From Latilactobacillus graminis DSM 20719 (lineage in GTDB: Bacteria; Bacillota; Bacilli; Lactobacillales; Lactobacillaceae): a DNA stretch of 64,000 nt. The position numbers and the translations under genes are program-made. Positions 44,454 to 53,334 of this stretch are shown here, in pieces. The notes beneath the pieces were generated by a model. That model did not search any database and was not told where the DNA came from. It saw nothing but the letters and a program-made list of their open reading frames with translations. Position 1 is the first letter of the stretch, and each line of letters begins with the position of its first letter. The stretch is from NCBI RefSeq assembly GCF_001436415.1, contig NZ_AYZB01000003.1:124001-188000 (forward strand), written 5' to 3'.

Positions 44454-45312
44454 AACGTCGTAATTTTCGATAGATCCCAGTCACAATCCATATAATGACC
44501 CCACCGATTAAGGCCCACATACTCATCTTCAGACTATCAGATAGGACATTCAAACTATAATCAGTGAGTGTTTGGTTAAACTCACCGGCTTTTTGGGCGA
44601 CTTGTTCAATCAATCCACTATATTTAATGGCGGCGCTCATTAAAGTTAAGAGTAGACCACTCCAAGCAAAACTTATGCCAATACTTTCTAATAGATACAT
44701 AAATTTACCACTTAGGCCCCATTGAACAAGCGCTAAGACAATTCCAAGGATGATGGCAACCCACATCAAGACATTCACTACGTTTTTAGTAAACTGTAAT
44801 TCCGTTGCTAATGGTGTCAGATAAGGGGCTTCAATTTGATTTGTTAGGTACTCTTGTAGTGGTGGTTGCACTGCAGCAACAGCCGTATCAATCAAAACTT
44901 TTGTTAATGCATTATCTGGTATAATGGCCGTCAAATGCCCCGCTAATTGTTTCATCATTTGCGTGGTTGGTAATGGTTTTTCTTGACCAGTATACACATT
45001 ATGAATCGTCTTGGTTAAGTCGGCCTTCACATCAGCCTTCGTTAATAATTGTACTTGGACTTCTGTTGGTAACCCATTTTTTTGTGCTGCATCTAATAAG
45101 ACAACATTGATTTTATCAGTTATCACAGCTAGTGTTCTCGGCTCACTGAGCTGTTCTTGCGTAAACGCTTCTTTTAAAACTGTTTGATTTAAAATCATTC
45201 CGCCAATTCCGCAAAAAACGCACAGAAAAATTAAAAATGTTAAAAACCGACTTAAATGCCGGTGTGGTCTGACTTGTGATTGACGCTGATTTAAACGACT
45301 CTGTAATTCCAT
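44452..45312 (-). CDS. Membrane protein of unknown function with large extracellular domain
   Basis: The 286-residue protein is not recognised. It has a basic N-terminus, membrane helix 1 (about 25-45) and an extracellular region of about 130 residues. Three C-terminal helices then follow (about 185-205, 215-235, 255-280). Overall it resembles lactobacillal proteins with a helical outside domain. The ATG at 45312 follows AAAGGGTG; a longer frame extends upstream without a ribosome-binding site. It is divergent from nrdI. Confidence 0.75.
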   Translation of the reverse strand: MELQSRLNQRQSQVRPHRHLSRFLTFLIFLCVFCGIGGMILNQTVLKEAFTQEQLSEPRTLAVITDKINVVLLDAAQKNGLPTEVQVQLLTKADVKADLTKTIHNVYTGQEKPLPTTQMMKQLAGHLTAIIPDNALTKVLIDTAVAAVQPPLQEYLTNQIEAPYLTPLATELQFTKNVVNVLMWVAIILGIVLALVQWGLSGKFMYLLESIGISFAWSGLLLTLMSAAIKYSGLIEQVAQKAGEFNQTLTDYSLNVLSDSLKMSMWALIGGVIIWIVTGIYRKLRR

Positions 45313-45416
45313 TAGGTAAACACCCTTTCTATTTGAACCCTCCCCAACCTCAAGACTAGGATTCTCAACCATTAAATGCTAAAGTGAACATATCAGTAGT
45401 CACAGGAGGCCATTCA

Positions 45417-45884
45417 ATGTTAAAAAATTTATCGATTCTCTATATTTCTCTTGCGGGTAACACGCGCTCATTTGTAACCGATTTGCAGGACTATGCAAGC
45501 AACCAACACGCTACCGACCCTGCATTACCAACGATTAATCTGACGGAAATTTCGGACGCCACGCCTTTAAAGACGGAAACCGAACCGTTTTACGCATTTG
45601 TCCCAACTTATCTAGATGGTGGTAACGGGATTGATAATGGCGTCAAAGAATTAATGACCAACAGCCTTGGTGAATACATCGATTATGGTCAAAATGCACA
45701 GCTTTGTTACGGCGTCATCGGTAGCGGTAACCGCAACTTCAACGAACAATATTGCTTAACCGCTAAACGGTATGCAGATCAATTCGACGTACCGTTTATC
45801 GCCAATTACGAGCTCCGTGGCAATTCTAAGGACGTCGCGCGGATTTATACCCTATTGGTGGCTAACGCGCAACAGCATGCCTAA
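45417..45884 (+). CDS. nrdI: NrdI-like flavodoxin (class Ib ribonucleotide reductase activase)
   Basis: The 155-residue flavodoxin-fold protein has LYISLAGNTRSFV as phosphate-binding loop and GVIGSGNRNFNEQYC, the NrdI signature around the FMN. NrdI supplies the oxidant that assembles the Mn(III)2-Tyr cofactor of NrdF. The usual nrdHEF genes are not adjacent, so this is an orphan copy. AGGAGG precedes the ATG at 45417. It overlaps the convergent HAD gene by 4 bases. Confidence 0.88.
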   Translation: MLKNLSILYISLAGNTRSFVTDLQDYASNQHATDPALPTINLTEISDATPLKTETEPFYAFVPTYLDGGNGIDNGVKELMTNSLGEYIDYGQNAQLCYGVIGSGNRNFNEQYCLTAKRYADQFDVPFIANYELRGNSKDVARIYTLLVANAQQHA

Positions 45885-46558
45885 AATTTAAGATTAGCTG
45901 GTAATGACGTGATTAACTCAGTCGGGTGTTGGACGATTTGAACCGCCCCCGCCTTTTTTAGTTCCGCAATCGTCCCGAACCCGTAACTGACTCCGACCGC
46001 ATCCATCGCATTTTGCTTAGCACCTAGAATATCATTTTGACGATCACCGACCATCATTATTGGTACCATTTGAGGTGATAACCCCAGTTCCGATAACGCA
46101 TAGGTAATCACATCCGCCTTTTTAACCCGCGTCACTTCATCAACACTAGCGCCAAAGACTCCGCTGAAATAATCGCCTAAATCTAAATGCTCGATAATCT
46201 GCTTAGCAAACGGCTCTGGTTTCGATGTAGCAATTGCTAGTTGTAAATCCTGTGCCTGTAATGCGGCTAACGTTTCACGTATCCCTGGATAGAGCTGATT
46301 TTCATATAGTCCTTTAGGTGCATAATACGCTTGAAAAACCTTAATGGCTTCTTGAGTTGCTGTTTCATTTAACCCAAAGTGAGTCATAATCGTCTCATTT
46401 AATGGCGGCCCGATAAACGTAACTAATTCAGCCCTTGTTTGTGTAGGTAACGCTAATTCTTCAATCATATACTCCAAGGCATTGACAATTCCTTCTTGTG
46501 AATCAGCAATCGTCCCGTCTAAATCAAACAACACGGTCCCGTTTATCATATTGATCAT
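45881..46558 (-). CDS. HAD-family phosphatase (Gph/PpaX-like)
   Basis: The 225-residue HAD superfamily hydrolase has motif I FDLDGTIADS, motif II AIATSKP, a Lys in motif III, and motif IV MVGDRQNDILGA, with a helical cap (about 18-85). It resembles phosphoglycolate phosphatase or pyrophosphatase PpaX. The substrate is not certain. Two start codons three codons apart are possible. Confidence 0.9.
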   Translation of the reverse strand: MINMINGTVLFDLDGTIADSQEGIVNALEYMIEELALPTQTRAELVTFIGPPLNETIMTHFGLNETATQEAIKVFQAYYAPKGLYENQLYPGIRETLAALQAQDLQLAIATSKPEPFAKQIIEHLDLGDYFSGVFGASVDEVTRVKKADVITYALSELGLSPQMVPIMMVGDRQNDILGAKQNAMDAVGVSYGFGTIAELKKAGAVQIVQHPTELITSLPANLKF

Positions 46559-46650
46559 CTCTCTATCTTCTATAAAGTACCTTTATTCTAGCATATTCTT
46601 CGAAGCTTAAACTTTCCTTATCGCTTTTTTCATAAATCTATAAATCTCTC

Positions 46651-46682
46651 GTCACAAAATCTTCACAAAATACGATTATAGT
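46651..46682 (+). promoter_or_regulatory. Response-regulator-like tandem repeat and -10 box of candidate small RNA
   Basis: TCACAAAA occurs at 46652-46659 and 46663-46670, exactly 11 bp apart (one helical turn), as GTCACA-N5-TTCACA. TATAGT (46677-46682) follows. There is no good -35 box. Tandem hexamers with 5-bp gaps next to a -10 are the usual site for OmpR-family activators. Confidence 0.5.
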
Positions 46683-46688
46683 TAGCAG

Positions 46689-46876
46689 TATAGAAAAGTT
46701 AATCTTTTCTATTTCATACTACTTAACTTTTTCATTTTACTCCTCCAAAGTAAAATTAAGGTAGATGTTATCTACCGAATACGCATTATTTCCCCCAAAG
46801 TAGTGCGTATACCCCTTATTCCTTTTTTGATCTTCGGATCTAACCAAGACCAGTCTTTCCAAGGCTGGTCTTTTTT
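46689..46876 (+). ncRNA. Candidate structured small RNA with C-rich loops
   Basis: About 188 nt with no plausible reading frame and an ordered series of hairpins. H1 is 46691-46711 (8 bp). H2 is 46734-46756 (7 bp, loop TCCTCCAAA). H3 is 46760-46776 (7 bp, loop GTT). H4 is 46779-46810 (7 bp, loop containing CCCCC). H5 is 46829-46840 (GATC around a TTCG tetraloop). The terminator stem is 46846-46872. CCTCC and CCCCC loops could pair with Shine-Dalgarno sequences, as do the CiaR-dependent csRNAs of streptococci and LhrC of Listeria. No sequence family was recognised. The remaining part of the 46559-47053 gap shows no gene. Confidence 0.65.
46846..46876 (+). terminator. Terminator of candidate small RNA
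   Basis: AAGACCAGTCTT pairs with AAGGCTGGTCTT (one G-U) around a 3-base loop, then TTTTTT. This is a near-ideal intrinsic terminator with no protein gene in front of it. Confidence 0.9.
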
Positions 46877-47004
46877 ATGCCTTATTTACAATCCAATAAT
46901 GATCCCACATCTTTATCATAGTATCTCAAACGAAACAAACCACTGTAATCCGCGAAAAATGCTTTTAATAAAAGGTTACACTTAAATTAACCATTCATTT
47001 TAAC

Positions 47005-47047
47005 CCAAAAGGCCGCTAGCATCATCCTGATGCTAGCGGCCTTTTGG
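47005..47047. terminator. Strong terminator of the origin-proximal minus-strand operon
   Basis: CCAAAAGGCCGCTAGCATCA pairs perfectly with TGATGCTAGCGGCCTTTTGG. It lies after the hydrolase gene. Confidence 0.9.
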
Positions 47048-47053
47048 CAATCC

Positions 47054-47818
47054 TTATTGCAGATATTGTTGCATTAGCGCCACAGTTTTGAACTGCGCAT
47101 CGTCTGATACCTTGTGTTGTCCATTTTTTTCGGTCGTCAATGTTACTAATGCAGTGGTTGGACTTGGTTGGTCTTTAATTTGTTTCATAAAATCCGCGGT
47201 GAATTGATAAGGGACCATTGTATCAGCGGTTCCATGATAAAAATGCAATGGTCGTCCAGCTAATTGGTCGCTATTCAATGATAAGTCATAGGCTGTCAAG
47301 CGCGCTAGCGTCTCTTCAATTACCCCTTGATACTTAGTTTGCATTGCCATTGGTAATTGACTGACCTGCCATTTAGCAAGTGCTACTGGCATTGGCGCAC
47401 CAATCTTGTCAACACCAATTTTAACATTGGAATAGCGGGTTAGAATGGCATCGGTTGTAATGCCGCCCATCGAAGTCCCAGTCACACCGATTTGTTCCGG
47501 ATCAACCAATCCTTCATTACTTAGGACTGCAACCAATTCACCAAATTCGGTGACCGACTGCATCACGATGTCCCAAAATTCAAACATTAACTCAGAAAAA
47601 AGCTGACTACCATGGCGTTTACCATGATATTTGGCATCTGGTAAAATAACGCGAAAACCAGCCTTGGCTAAAAAATGGGCCAGCATTAATTCTGATTCTT
47701 TCCGGTGGGTCCAGCCATGATATACAAAGACGGTCGGTAATAGACGGTCTTTTTGACCACTAGGGGTCACAATTAAGGTACTTACTGCACCAATTTTTCG
47801 TTCTTCAGTGCTAATCAT
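47054..47818 (-). CDS. Alpha/beta-hydrolase (prolyl-oligopeptidase-like esterase)
   Basis: The 254-residue serine hydrolase has HGW in VFVYHGWTHRKES (oxyanion region), nucleophile elbow GTSMGG, Asp in YHGTADTMVP and a final His in NGQHKVSD. It is of the YitV type; the substrate is unknown. It is the last gene of a minus-strand run beginning at rsmG, 39 bases after the DUF1129 gene. Confidence 0.88.
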   Translation of the reverse strand: MISTEERKIGAVSTLIVTPSGQKDRLLPTVFVYHGWTHRKESELMLAHFLAKAGFRVILPDAKYHGKRHGSQLFSELMFEFWDIVMQSVTEFGELVAVLSNEGLVDPEQIGVTGTSMGGITTDAILTRYSNVKIGVDKIGAPMPVALAKWQVSQLPMAMQTKYQGVIEETLARLTAYDLSLNSDQLAGRPLHFYHGTADTMVPYQFTADFMKQIKDQPSPTTALVTLTTEKNGQHKVSDDAQFKTVALMQQYLQ

Positions 47819-47857
47819 CTCAAATCCTCCTCTGCATCATTCATTTCCCGGGTGATC

Positions 47858-48535
47858 CTATCCGAAGAATGTTCCTGTAATTTTAAACCGCCGCTTGATA
47901 TAGATTCGAACCCCAATTAAGATAACCGCGACTACGACTTGAATCATTGGGAGTATTACTGGATTCAAGAAGCTTGGAATCATAATGGTTACCCCATAAG
48001 CCACAACGAAAGCCAACGTTAAGCCAATCACTACGAGGGCCATCTTCCAAAATGGTGGCCGTTGTTCTTTTGGCATTTGCGTATAGCGCATTGGATAAGT
48101 CATGATAACGCCGGCAAGTGCAGCTGTAATGACAATTGATGTAATCCCAATACTAGTTGCTGAGCCCTTTTTTGAGAAGTAAGCTGCAATGCCATTAAAG
48201 GCCAAATACATAATTAAAAAGATTAAGCCATTATCAAGCATTTGAAGCTGAAGTGATGTTTGTTTAGGCTTTTGGGGCGCGTGCAACAATTGATTAATCT
48301 TAGTTGTCACTGGACCATATAATTGCGTTGCTGGTTTACCCTTATGTTGTTCTGCCAACATTTCTGGTAGCATCTCTGCTAAAATTTCAGTTTGGCGTTC
48401 GGCCGACACTTCTTCAGTCTTTAATGCGCGTTTGAATTTAAATAAATAGTCTGCATTTTTCTTACTGAGTTTTGCTTCTAATCCCTCAATATCAACTGGT
48501 TCTGCGGTTACTACTGGTTGGTCATTTTTAGCCAA
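47858..48535 (-). CDS. DUF1129 membrane protein
   Basis: The 225-residue protein has a cytoplasmic helical N-terminal half and four or five C-terminal membrane helices, as in the DUF1129 family common in lactobacilli. The role is unknown. The true start is probably TTG at 48535, 7 bases after AGGAGG. An ATG further up would overlap ychF. It is co-transcribed with ychF. Confidence 0.82.
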   Translation of the reverse strand: MAKNDQPVVTAEPVDIEGLEAKLSKKNADYLFKFKRALKTEEVSAERQTEILAEMLPEMLAEQHKGKPATQLYGPVTTKINQLLHAPQKPKQTSLQLQMLDNGLIFLIMYLAFNGIAAYFSKKGSATSIGITSIVITAALAGVIMTYPMRYTQMPKEQRPPFWKMALVVIGLTLAFVVAYGVTIMIPSFLNPVILPMIQVVVAVILIGVRIYIKRRFKITGTFFG

Positions 48536-48557
48536 TTGTCTTCCTCCTCGATTATAA

Positions 48558-49658
48558 TTAAACGTTAAATCTGAATTCAATGATGTCGCCATCTTCGACC
48601 ATGTACTCTTTACCTTCTAAGCGTAAACGGCCAGCTTCTTTAACAGCTTGCATTGAGCCATATTGATCTAAATCAGTAAACGAAACTGTTTCTGCCCGGA
48701 TAAACCCACGTTCAAAATCTGAATGGATAACACCAGCGGTTTGAGGAGCTTTCATCCCTTGACGGAAAGTCCAAGCCCGCGTTTCCTTCCCGCCGGCGGT
48801 GAAGAAGGTTGCAAGGCCTAATAAGTGATATGAAGCGCGGATTAGTTTGTCTAGCCCTGATTCATTGACCCCCTCAGCTTCTAAAAATTCAGCTTTATCA
48901 GCATCATCTAATGAAGCAATTTCTTCTTCCGTCCGTGCTGAAATTGCGATTACTTCGGCACCCTCTTTAGTTGCAAAAGCTTGAATTTGTTTAACATAAT
49001 CGACTTGATCAGGATCAGCCATTGCATCTTCAGCAATGTTTGCAACATACAAAACCGGTTTTGAAGTCAACAGGAAAAAGCCTTTAACCAACTTAGCTTC
49101 ATCTTCGTTAAATTCGATTGAACGTACTGAGCCGCCTTCTTCTAAGACTGGCTTAATTTTCTTTAAGACTTCAAATTCTGCTAAGGCCTCTTTATCTTTA
49201 GTCCGAGCAATTTTTTCAACTCGTGCATATCGCTTTGTAACACTTTCTAAGTCAGCTAAGCTGAGTTCAAGATTAATCGTTTCAATATCATCTAACGGGT
49301 CAACTGTCCCCGTTACAGAAGTAATGTTATCATCATCAAATGCCCGTACAACATGGACAATTGCATCGACTTGGCGAATGTTTTCCAAGAACTTATTTCC
49401 AAGTCCTTCACCCTTGCTAGCCCCTTTCACAATTCCAGCAATATCTGTAAATTCAAAAGTTGTCGGCACAATTTTTTTAGCCGGAATGATTTCTTGAATC
49501 CGGTCTAATCGTTTGTCGGGTACTTCAACCATACCGACGTTGGGGTCGATTGTGGCAAATGGGTAATTCGCCATTTCGGCACCTGCCTTCGTAATGGCGT
49601 TAAATAGCGTAGATTTTCCGACGTTGGGTAATCCTACAATTCCAGCGGTTAATGACAT
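48558..49658 (-). CDS. ychF: Ribosome-binding ATPase YchF (Obg family)
   Basis: The 366-residue protein has G1 GLPNVGKSTL, a G3-like DIAGIVKGASKGEGLG, an altered G4 (NIAED) that explains the ATP preference, and a C-terminal TGS domain (TFFTAGGKETRAW; DGDIIEFRFNV). It binds ribosomes and regulates stress responses. It lies in the minus-strand run downstream of parB. Confidence 0.97.
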   Translation of the reverse strand: MSLTAGIVGLPNVGKSTLFNAITKAGAEMANYPFATIDPNVGMVEVPDKRLDRIQEIIPAKKIVPTTFEFTDIAGIVKGASKGEGLGNKFLENIRQVDAIVHVVRAFDDDNITSVTGTVDPLDDIETINLELSLADLESVTKRYARVEKIARTKDKEALAEFEVLKKIKPVLEEGGSVRSIEFNEDEAKLVKGFFLLTSKPVLYVANIAEDAMADPDQVDYVKQIQAFATKEGAEVIAISARTEEEIASLDDADKAEFLEAEGVNESGLDKLIRASYHLLGLATFFTAGGKETRAWTFRQGMKAPQTAGVIHSDFERGFIRAETVSFTDLDQYGSMQAVKEAGRLRLEGKEYMVEDGDIIEFRFNV

Positions 49659-49681
49659 ATGCTTTTACACTTTCCTTTACA

Positions 49682-49930
49682 TTAAAAATTAGTTTGGTTA
49701 GGGCCCTTTTGTAAGGTTTGGTAGTACGGTTCATCCGCCGCAACTACCTGATCTGCAAGAACGAGTTTTTTCTTGAGTTTCTTTTCAAACTCGCGTCGGG
49801 GTAATAAGACGGCATGTCCACACCCCATACACTTAATTCGAATATCCATGCCCAAGCGTACTACTTCAAAGCGATTAGTACCACAGGCATGTTGCTTTTT
49901 CATCTGCACAAGATCACCTAATGTATACAT
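49682..49930 (-). CDS. DUF951 family protein
   Basis: The 82-residue small protein has paired cysteines (ACG, then CMGCG) and the typical DUF951 opening LGDLVQMKKQHACGTNRFEV. It is placed between parB and ychF as in most Lactobacillales and many Bacilli. The function is unknown; metal or RNA binding is possible. Confidence 0.93.
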   Translation of the reverse strand: MYTLGDLVQMKKQHACGTNRFEVVRLGMDIRIKCMGCGHAVLLPRREFEKKLKKKLVLADQVVAADEPYYQTLQKGPNQTNF

Positions 49931-49949
49931 CTAGCTCGACTCCTCACTT

Positions 49950-50825
49950 TTAATCAATATTAACATCCAATAGTGCGAGAATCCGATTCAAATCATCAAC
50001 AGTACTGTAATCAATCTCAATCTTCCCCCGGCCCTTACTATTAATGGCAATGTTAACCTTAGTATCGAATTTATCGACCAATTGATTCTCACTGGCTTGA
50101 ATATAAGGTGATTTAATCTTCGTTTTTGTCACCTTAGTGGCTTTCATCTGATTCATTTGATTAATTAGCTGTTCCAATTGGCGGACTGTTAGTCCTTCTT
50201 CAATCGTTCGTTTGGCTAATGCACTAATCTGGCTTTTCTTCTTCAAAGATAGCAAGGTCCGCGCCTGGCCCATTGAAAGATCACCATTTTGTAAAAGTGT
50301 TTTTACATCATTCGGTAAACCCAATAAGCGCAAGTAATTAGCGATATATGGCCGACTCTTACCTAGCCGTTCTGAAACCTCTGCTTGGGTCAGATTTAAT
50401 TTCTTCAAAAGCGTGTCATAGGCTTGCGCTTCTTCCAATGGTGTTAGATCTTCGCGTTGCAGGTTTTCCAAAACTGCAATTTCCATCATTGCAGTTTCAT
50501 CAAACTGGCGCGTAATTGCTGGAATCGTTGTCTTGCCAGCAAGTTTAGAAGCGCGAAAACGGCGCTCACCAACAATTAATTCGTATCCATTGATACTTTT
50601 ACGGACAATAATTGGTTGAAAAACACCCGACTTCTTAATTGATGTTGCTAGTTCCCCTAACGCGACTTCATCAAATGTCTTCCGTGGTTGATAAGGATTG
50701 GGCCGGATATCATCAAGGTTAATTTCCTCAACTAGTTCATCCGCCCGATTTTTATTAGGTCCTTCAAACGCTGAAAATACAGCGTCCAGGCCGCGGCCTA
50801 ATCCTTTGCCGTTTCTAGTTGCCAT
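49950..50825 (-). CDS. parB: Chromosome partitioning protein ParB (Spo0J)
   Basis: The 291-residue parS-binding CTPase clamp has ParB box motifs (RPNPYQPRKTF; LIVGERRFRAS), the HTH domain (LTQAEVSERLGKSRPYIANYLRL) and a C-terminal dimerisation domain. It overlaps parA by 11 bases. Two parS-like sites are in the window (31673 and 53319). It loads SMC and organises the origin region. Confidence 0.96.
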   Translation of the reverse strand: MATRNGKGLGRGLDAVFSAFEGPNKNRADELVEEINLDDIRPNPYQPRKTFDEVALGELATSIKKSGVFQPIIVRKSINGYELIVGERRFRASKLAGKTTIPAITRQFDETAMMEIAVLENLQREDLTPLEEAQAYDTLLKKLNLTQAEVSERLGKSRPYIANYLRLLGLPNDVKTLLQNGDLSMGQARTLLSLKKKSQISALAKRTIEEGLTVRQLEQLINQMNQMKATKVTKTKIKSPYIQASENQLVDKFDTKVNIAINSKGRGKIEIDYSTVDDLNRILALLDVNID

Positions 50826-51582
50826 GAGCTGCTAACACTTCCTTTGCCAAATTTTGGTAAACTTCAGCGCCCCGTGATTTAGGATCATAATCAATAATCG
50901 CCATTCCATGACTAGGTGCTTCCGCTAAACGTGTATTTCGTGGCACGATTGTATCATAGACGCGGTCACCAAAATATTTACGCACCTCTTCAATGACTTG
51001 CGCGCCTAAATTCGTCCGTGCATCGTACATGGTCAGCAGCACGCCTTCAATCGCTAGGTTCGGATTAAAATGCTTTTGCACCAACCGGACAGTATTTAAT
51101 AACTGACTCAGTCCTTCTAAGGCGTAGTATTCACTCTGAACCGGAATCATGATCGCATTACTAGCTGTAAAGGCATTAATTGAAAGTTGGCCTAGTGATG
51201 GCGGACAATCAATTAAGACATATTCATATTCATTTAAGACCGGTTCTAGCCCTAACTTCAAGCGCATTTCACGTGCCATCTGCGACGTTAGTTCAATCTC
51301 GGCACCTGCAAGTTGAATTGTTGCAGGGACAATATCTAAATTCTTATGGGCTGTTTTAATAATCGTATCTTTTAGCGGGAATTCATCGACTAAGACGTCA
51401 TAAATGTCTTTTTCAACTTGGGCTTTTTGCACCCCAATTCCGCTAGTTGCGTTACCTTGGGCATCAGAATCAATAATTAAGACTCGGTTGCCAGCATCTG
51501 CTAAACAAGCACCTAGATTAATTGTGGTCGTTGTTTTACCAACGCCACCCTTTTGATTTGCAATTGAAATAACATGTGCCAT
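50815..51582 (-). CDS. parA: Chromosome partitioning ATPase ParA (Soj)
   Basis: The 255-residue ATPase has the deviant Walker A KGGVGKTTT, switch region IDCPPSLG and the switch I motif ID(S)DAQGN. It works with ParB in origin positioning and in control of DnaA. It has an overlap with parB and a 14-base gap from noc, so all are one operon. Confidence 0.96.
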   Translation of the reverse strand: MAHVISIANQKGGVGKTTTTINLGACLADAGNRVLIIDSDAQGNATSGIGVQKAQVEKDIYDVLVDEFPLKDTIIKTAHKNLDIVPATIQLAGAEIELTSQMAREMRLKLGLEPVLNEYEYVLIDCPPSLGQLSINAFTASNAIMIPVQSEYYALEGLSQLLNTVRLVQKHFNPNLAIEGVLLTMYDARTNLGAQVIEEVRKYFGDRVYDTIVPRNTRLAEAPSHGMAIIDYDPKSRGAEVYQNLAKEVLAAHGN

Positions 51583-51596
51583 AATGCGCCTCCTTA

Positions 51597-52454
51597 TTAC
51601 TTGGGAATTTCGATTGTAATCCGATAAACATCATCTTGATTTTCTTCGGTGGCTTTCACGGCAATTCCGCTTTGTTCGACCATTTGAACTGATTTTTTGA
51701 TGGTGTTGACAGCAATACGTGTATCGGGAGCAATTGCCCTTGTGGCTTTATCTTTGGTCTTTTTGACTTTACTAATTGTTTCTTTTGAATTTTTATCTGC
51801 AGCTACTGCTGGCTTAGGATTTAGCGTTTGATCGACTAGCGCTTCAGTATCTTTAACTGTCAGTTGGTCCGCTAAAATCTGGTGTAGGAGCATTTGCTGT
51901 TTAAATTCATCCAACCGTAATAAACTTCGACCATGACGTTCAGAAATTTCGTGGTTCATGATGGCCTCTTGAACAGGCTGTGACAATTTCAATAACCGTA
52001 ACTTATTCGCAACAAATGATTGACTTTTGCCCATCTTCTCAGCCAGGTTTGCTTGGGTAAAGTCATTCAATTTCATTAAATTCTTATAAGCTTGAGCTTC
52101 CTCGACGGCCGTTAATTCTTCTCGTTGGAGGTTTTCAATCAATGCCATTGAAGCCGTTTCGTGATCATCCATTGTTTGAACAATTGCTGGCAATTCGGCC
52201 CATTTAAGGGTTTGGATTGCTCGAAATCGCCGCTCACCAGCAATGATTTCATATTTCTGTGCTTCATATTCGCGTAAAATAATCGGCTGTAACAATCCGT
52301 GTTGGTCAATGGTACTTGCTAATTCAGCGATATTCTCAGCATTAAACATTTTCCGAGGTTGGAAGCGGTTCGGCACGATTGCTGCAACTGGCACTTTAAC
52401 GACTTGATTAATACTTCTATCGTCTTTTTTCTTATTAAAAAATGAGAGCGCCAT
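51597..52454 (-). CDS. noc: Nucleoid occlusion protein Noc
   Basis: The 285-residue ParB paralogue starts [10 protein letters not shown], the short membrane-targeting amphipathic N-terminus known from Noc. It has ParB-like motifs (VPNRFQPRKMF; IAGERRFRAIQ) and HTH FTQANLAEKMGKSQSFVANKLRLL. It blocks division over the nucleoid by binding NBS sites. Two 13-of-14 NBS matches in the window support the identity over a second ParB. The ATG overlaps the rsmG stop. Confidence 0.93.
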   Translation of the reverse strand: MALSFFNKKKDDRSINQVVKVPVAAIVPNRFQPRKMFNAENIAELASTIDQHGLLQPIILREYEAQKYEIIAGERRFRAIQTLKWAELPAIVQTMDDHETASMALIENLQREELTAVEEAQAYKNLMKLNDFTQANLAEKMGKSQSFVANKLRLLKLSQPVQEAIMNHEISERHGRSLLRLDEFKQQMLLHQILADQLTVKDTEALVDQTLNPKPAVAADKNSKETISKVKKTKDKATRAIAPDTRIAVNTIKKSVQMVEQSGIAVKATEENQDDVYRITIEIPK

Positions 52455-53194
52455 TATTTCTCCTCCTTAGCGATTAGCGGTTTTTTAACTGGTACACCGG
52501 CCCGACGTGGATACTTGTCTGGGGTTGGCATAACCTTATCAATGATGATTAAGTGCCGTTGATCATCGGTTTCAGGCAAGGTCAAGGCAATATCTTGTGC
52601 AAATTGGCCACCGAGCAATTCAATCGCATAGGTGGCTTCGGACATTTCTGTAGCCCCTTGACTCGCTTTTAGCGCGATAAACTGTCCGCCTACTTTAACG
52701 GCTGGTAAACAAAATTCAGCCAACACATTTAAAGAAGCGACGGCGCGCGCAGTTACCAGATCAAATTGTTCACGATTAGCACTTTTAGAATTGCTAAACA
52801 ATTCAGCCCGATCGTGCACCAACGTTACATCTGACAACCCCAATTCCGTCACCAATCCTTCTAAAAAATGAATCCGTTTATTCAATGAATCGACAATTGT
52901 AATTTTAAGCTGTGGAAATAAAATCTTAATTGGTAACGATGGAAACCCCGCACCTGCGCCAATATCACAGATGGAAAGAGGCTGATTACGTAGTTTTTCA
53001 AGGTACAAAGCTGGTGTCACAGAGTCAAAAAAATGTTTTAGATAAACGGCTCCTTGTTCTGTGATTGCCGTCAAATTAACTTGTTGATTAGCTTGTACAA
53101 GGCGTTTAAAATACAAGTCAAACTGATTCATTTGTATTTGTGAAACCTGAATGTCATATGTTTTTAATGTTGCTAAAAAGGCCGCTGGTGTCAT
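52454..53194 (-). CDS. rsmG: 16S rRNA (guanine527-N7)-methyltransferase
   Basis: The 246-residue SAM-dependent enzyme has motif [15 protein letters not shown], the LTAITE opening and VTARAVASL. The classical neighbour of noc/parA in Firmicutes, it is the first gene of the rsmG-noc-parA-parB run. It is likely transcribed from the gene-free region to the right. Confidence 0.96.
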   Translation of the reverse strand: MTPAAFLATLKTYDIQVSQIQMNQFDLYFKRLVQANQQVNLTAITEQGAVYLKHFFDSVTPALYLEKLRNQPLSICDIGAGAGFPSLPIKILFPQLKITIVDSLNKRIHFLEGLVTELGLSDVTLVHDRAELFSNSKSANREQFDLVTARAVASLNVLAEFCLPAVKVGGQFIALKASQGATEMSEATYAIELLGGQFAQDIALTLPETDDQRHLIIIDKVMPTPDKYPRRAGVPVKKPLIAKEEK

Positions 53195-53318
53195 TATTTC
53201 TCCTTCGATATCCTTAAAAACAGGTGTTTAATTCGTGGAACATTATTGTTTCACACATAATAATCAGTTTAACGTACTTATTCTAAAAATACAAGCTACG
53301 ACTATCATTGAGAATGAT

Positions 53319-53334
53319 TGTTTCATGTGGAACA
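53319..53334. promoter_or_regulatory. Candidate parS site 2
   Basis: On the minus strand TGTTCCACATGAAACA matches TGTTCCACGTGAAACA at 15 of 16 positions, with the same central A as parS site 1. It lies in the 53195-53561 spacer upstream of the rsmG-noc-par operon. That spacer is otherwise AT-rich and without a gene. Confidence 0.82.

Noticed and set aside
46803-46985. 60-codon open frame across the candidate small-RNA terminator
   Set aside because: It runs straight through hairpin 4 and the strong terminator, and has no ribosome-binding site.
53247-53254. TGTTTCAC near 53250 as a third parS
   Set aside because: Only one half-site is present; the other half (ACATAATA) does not match.
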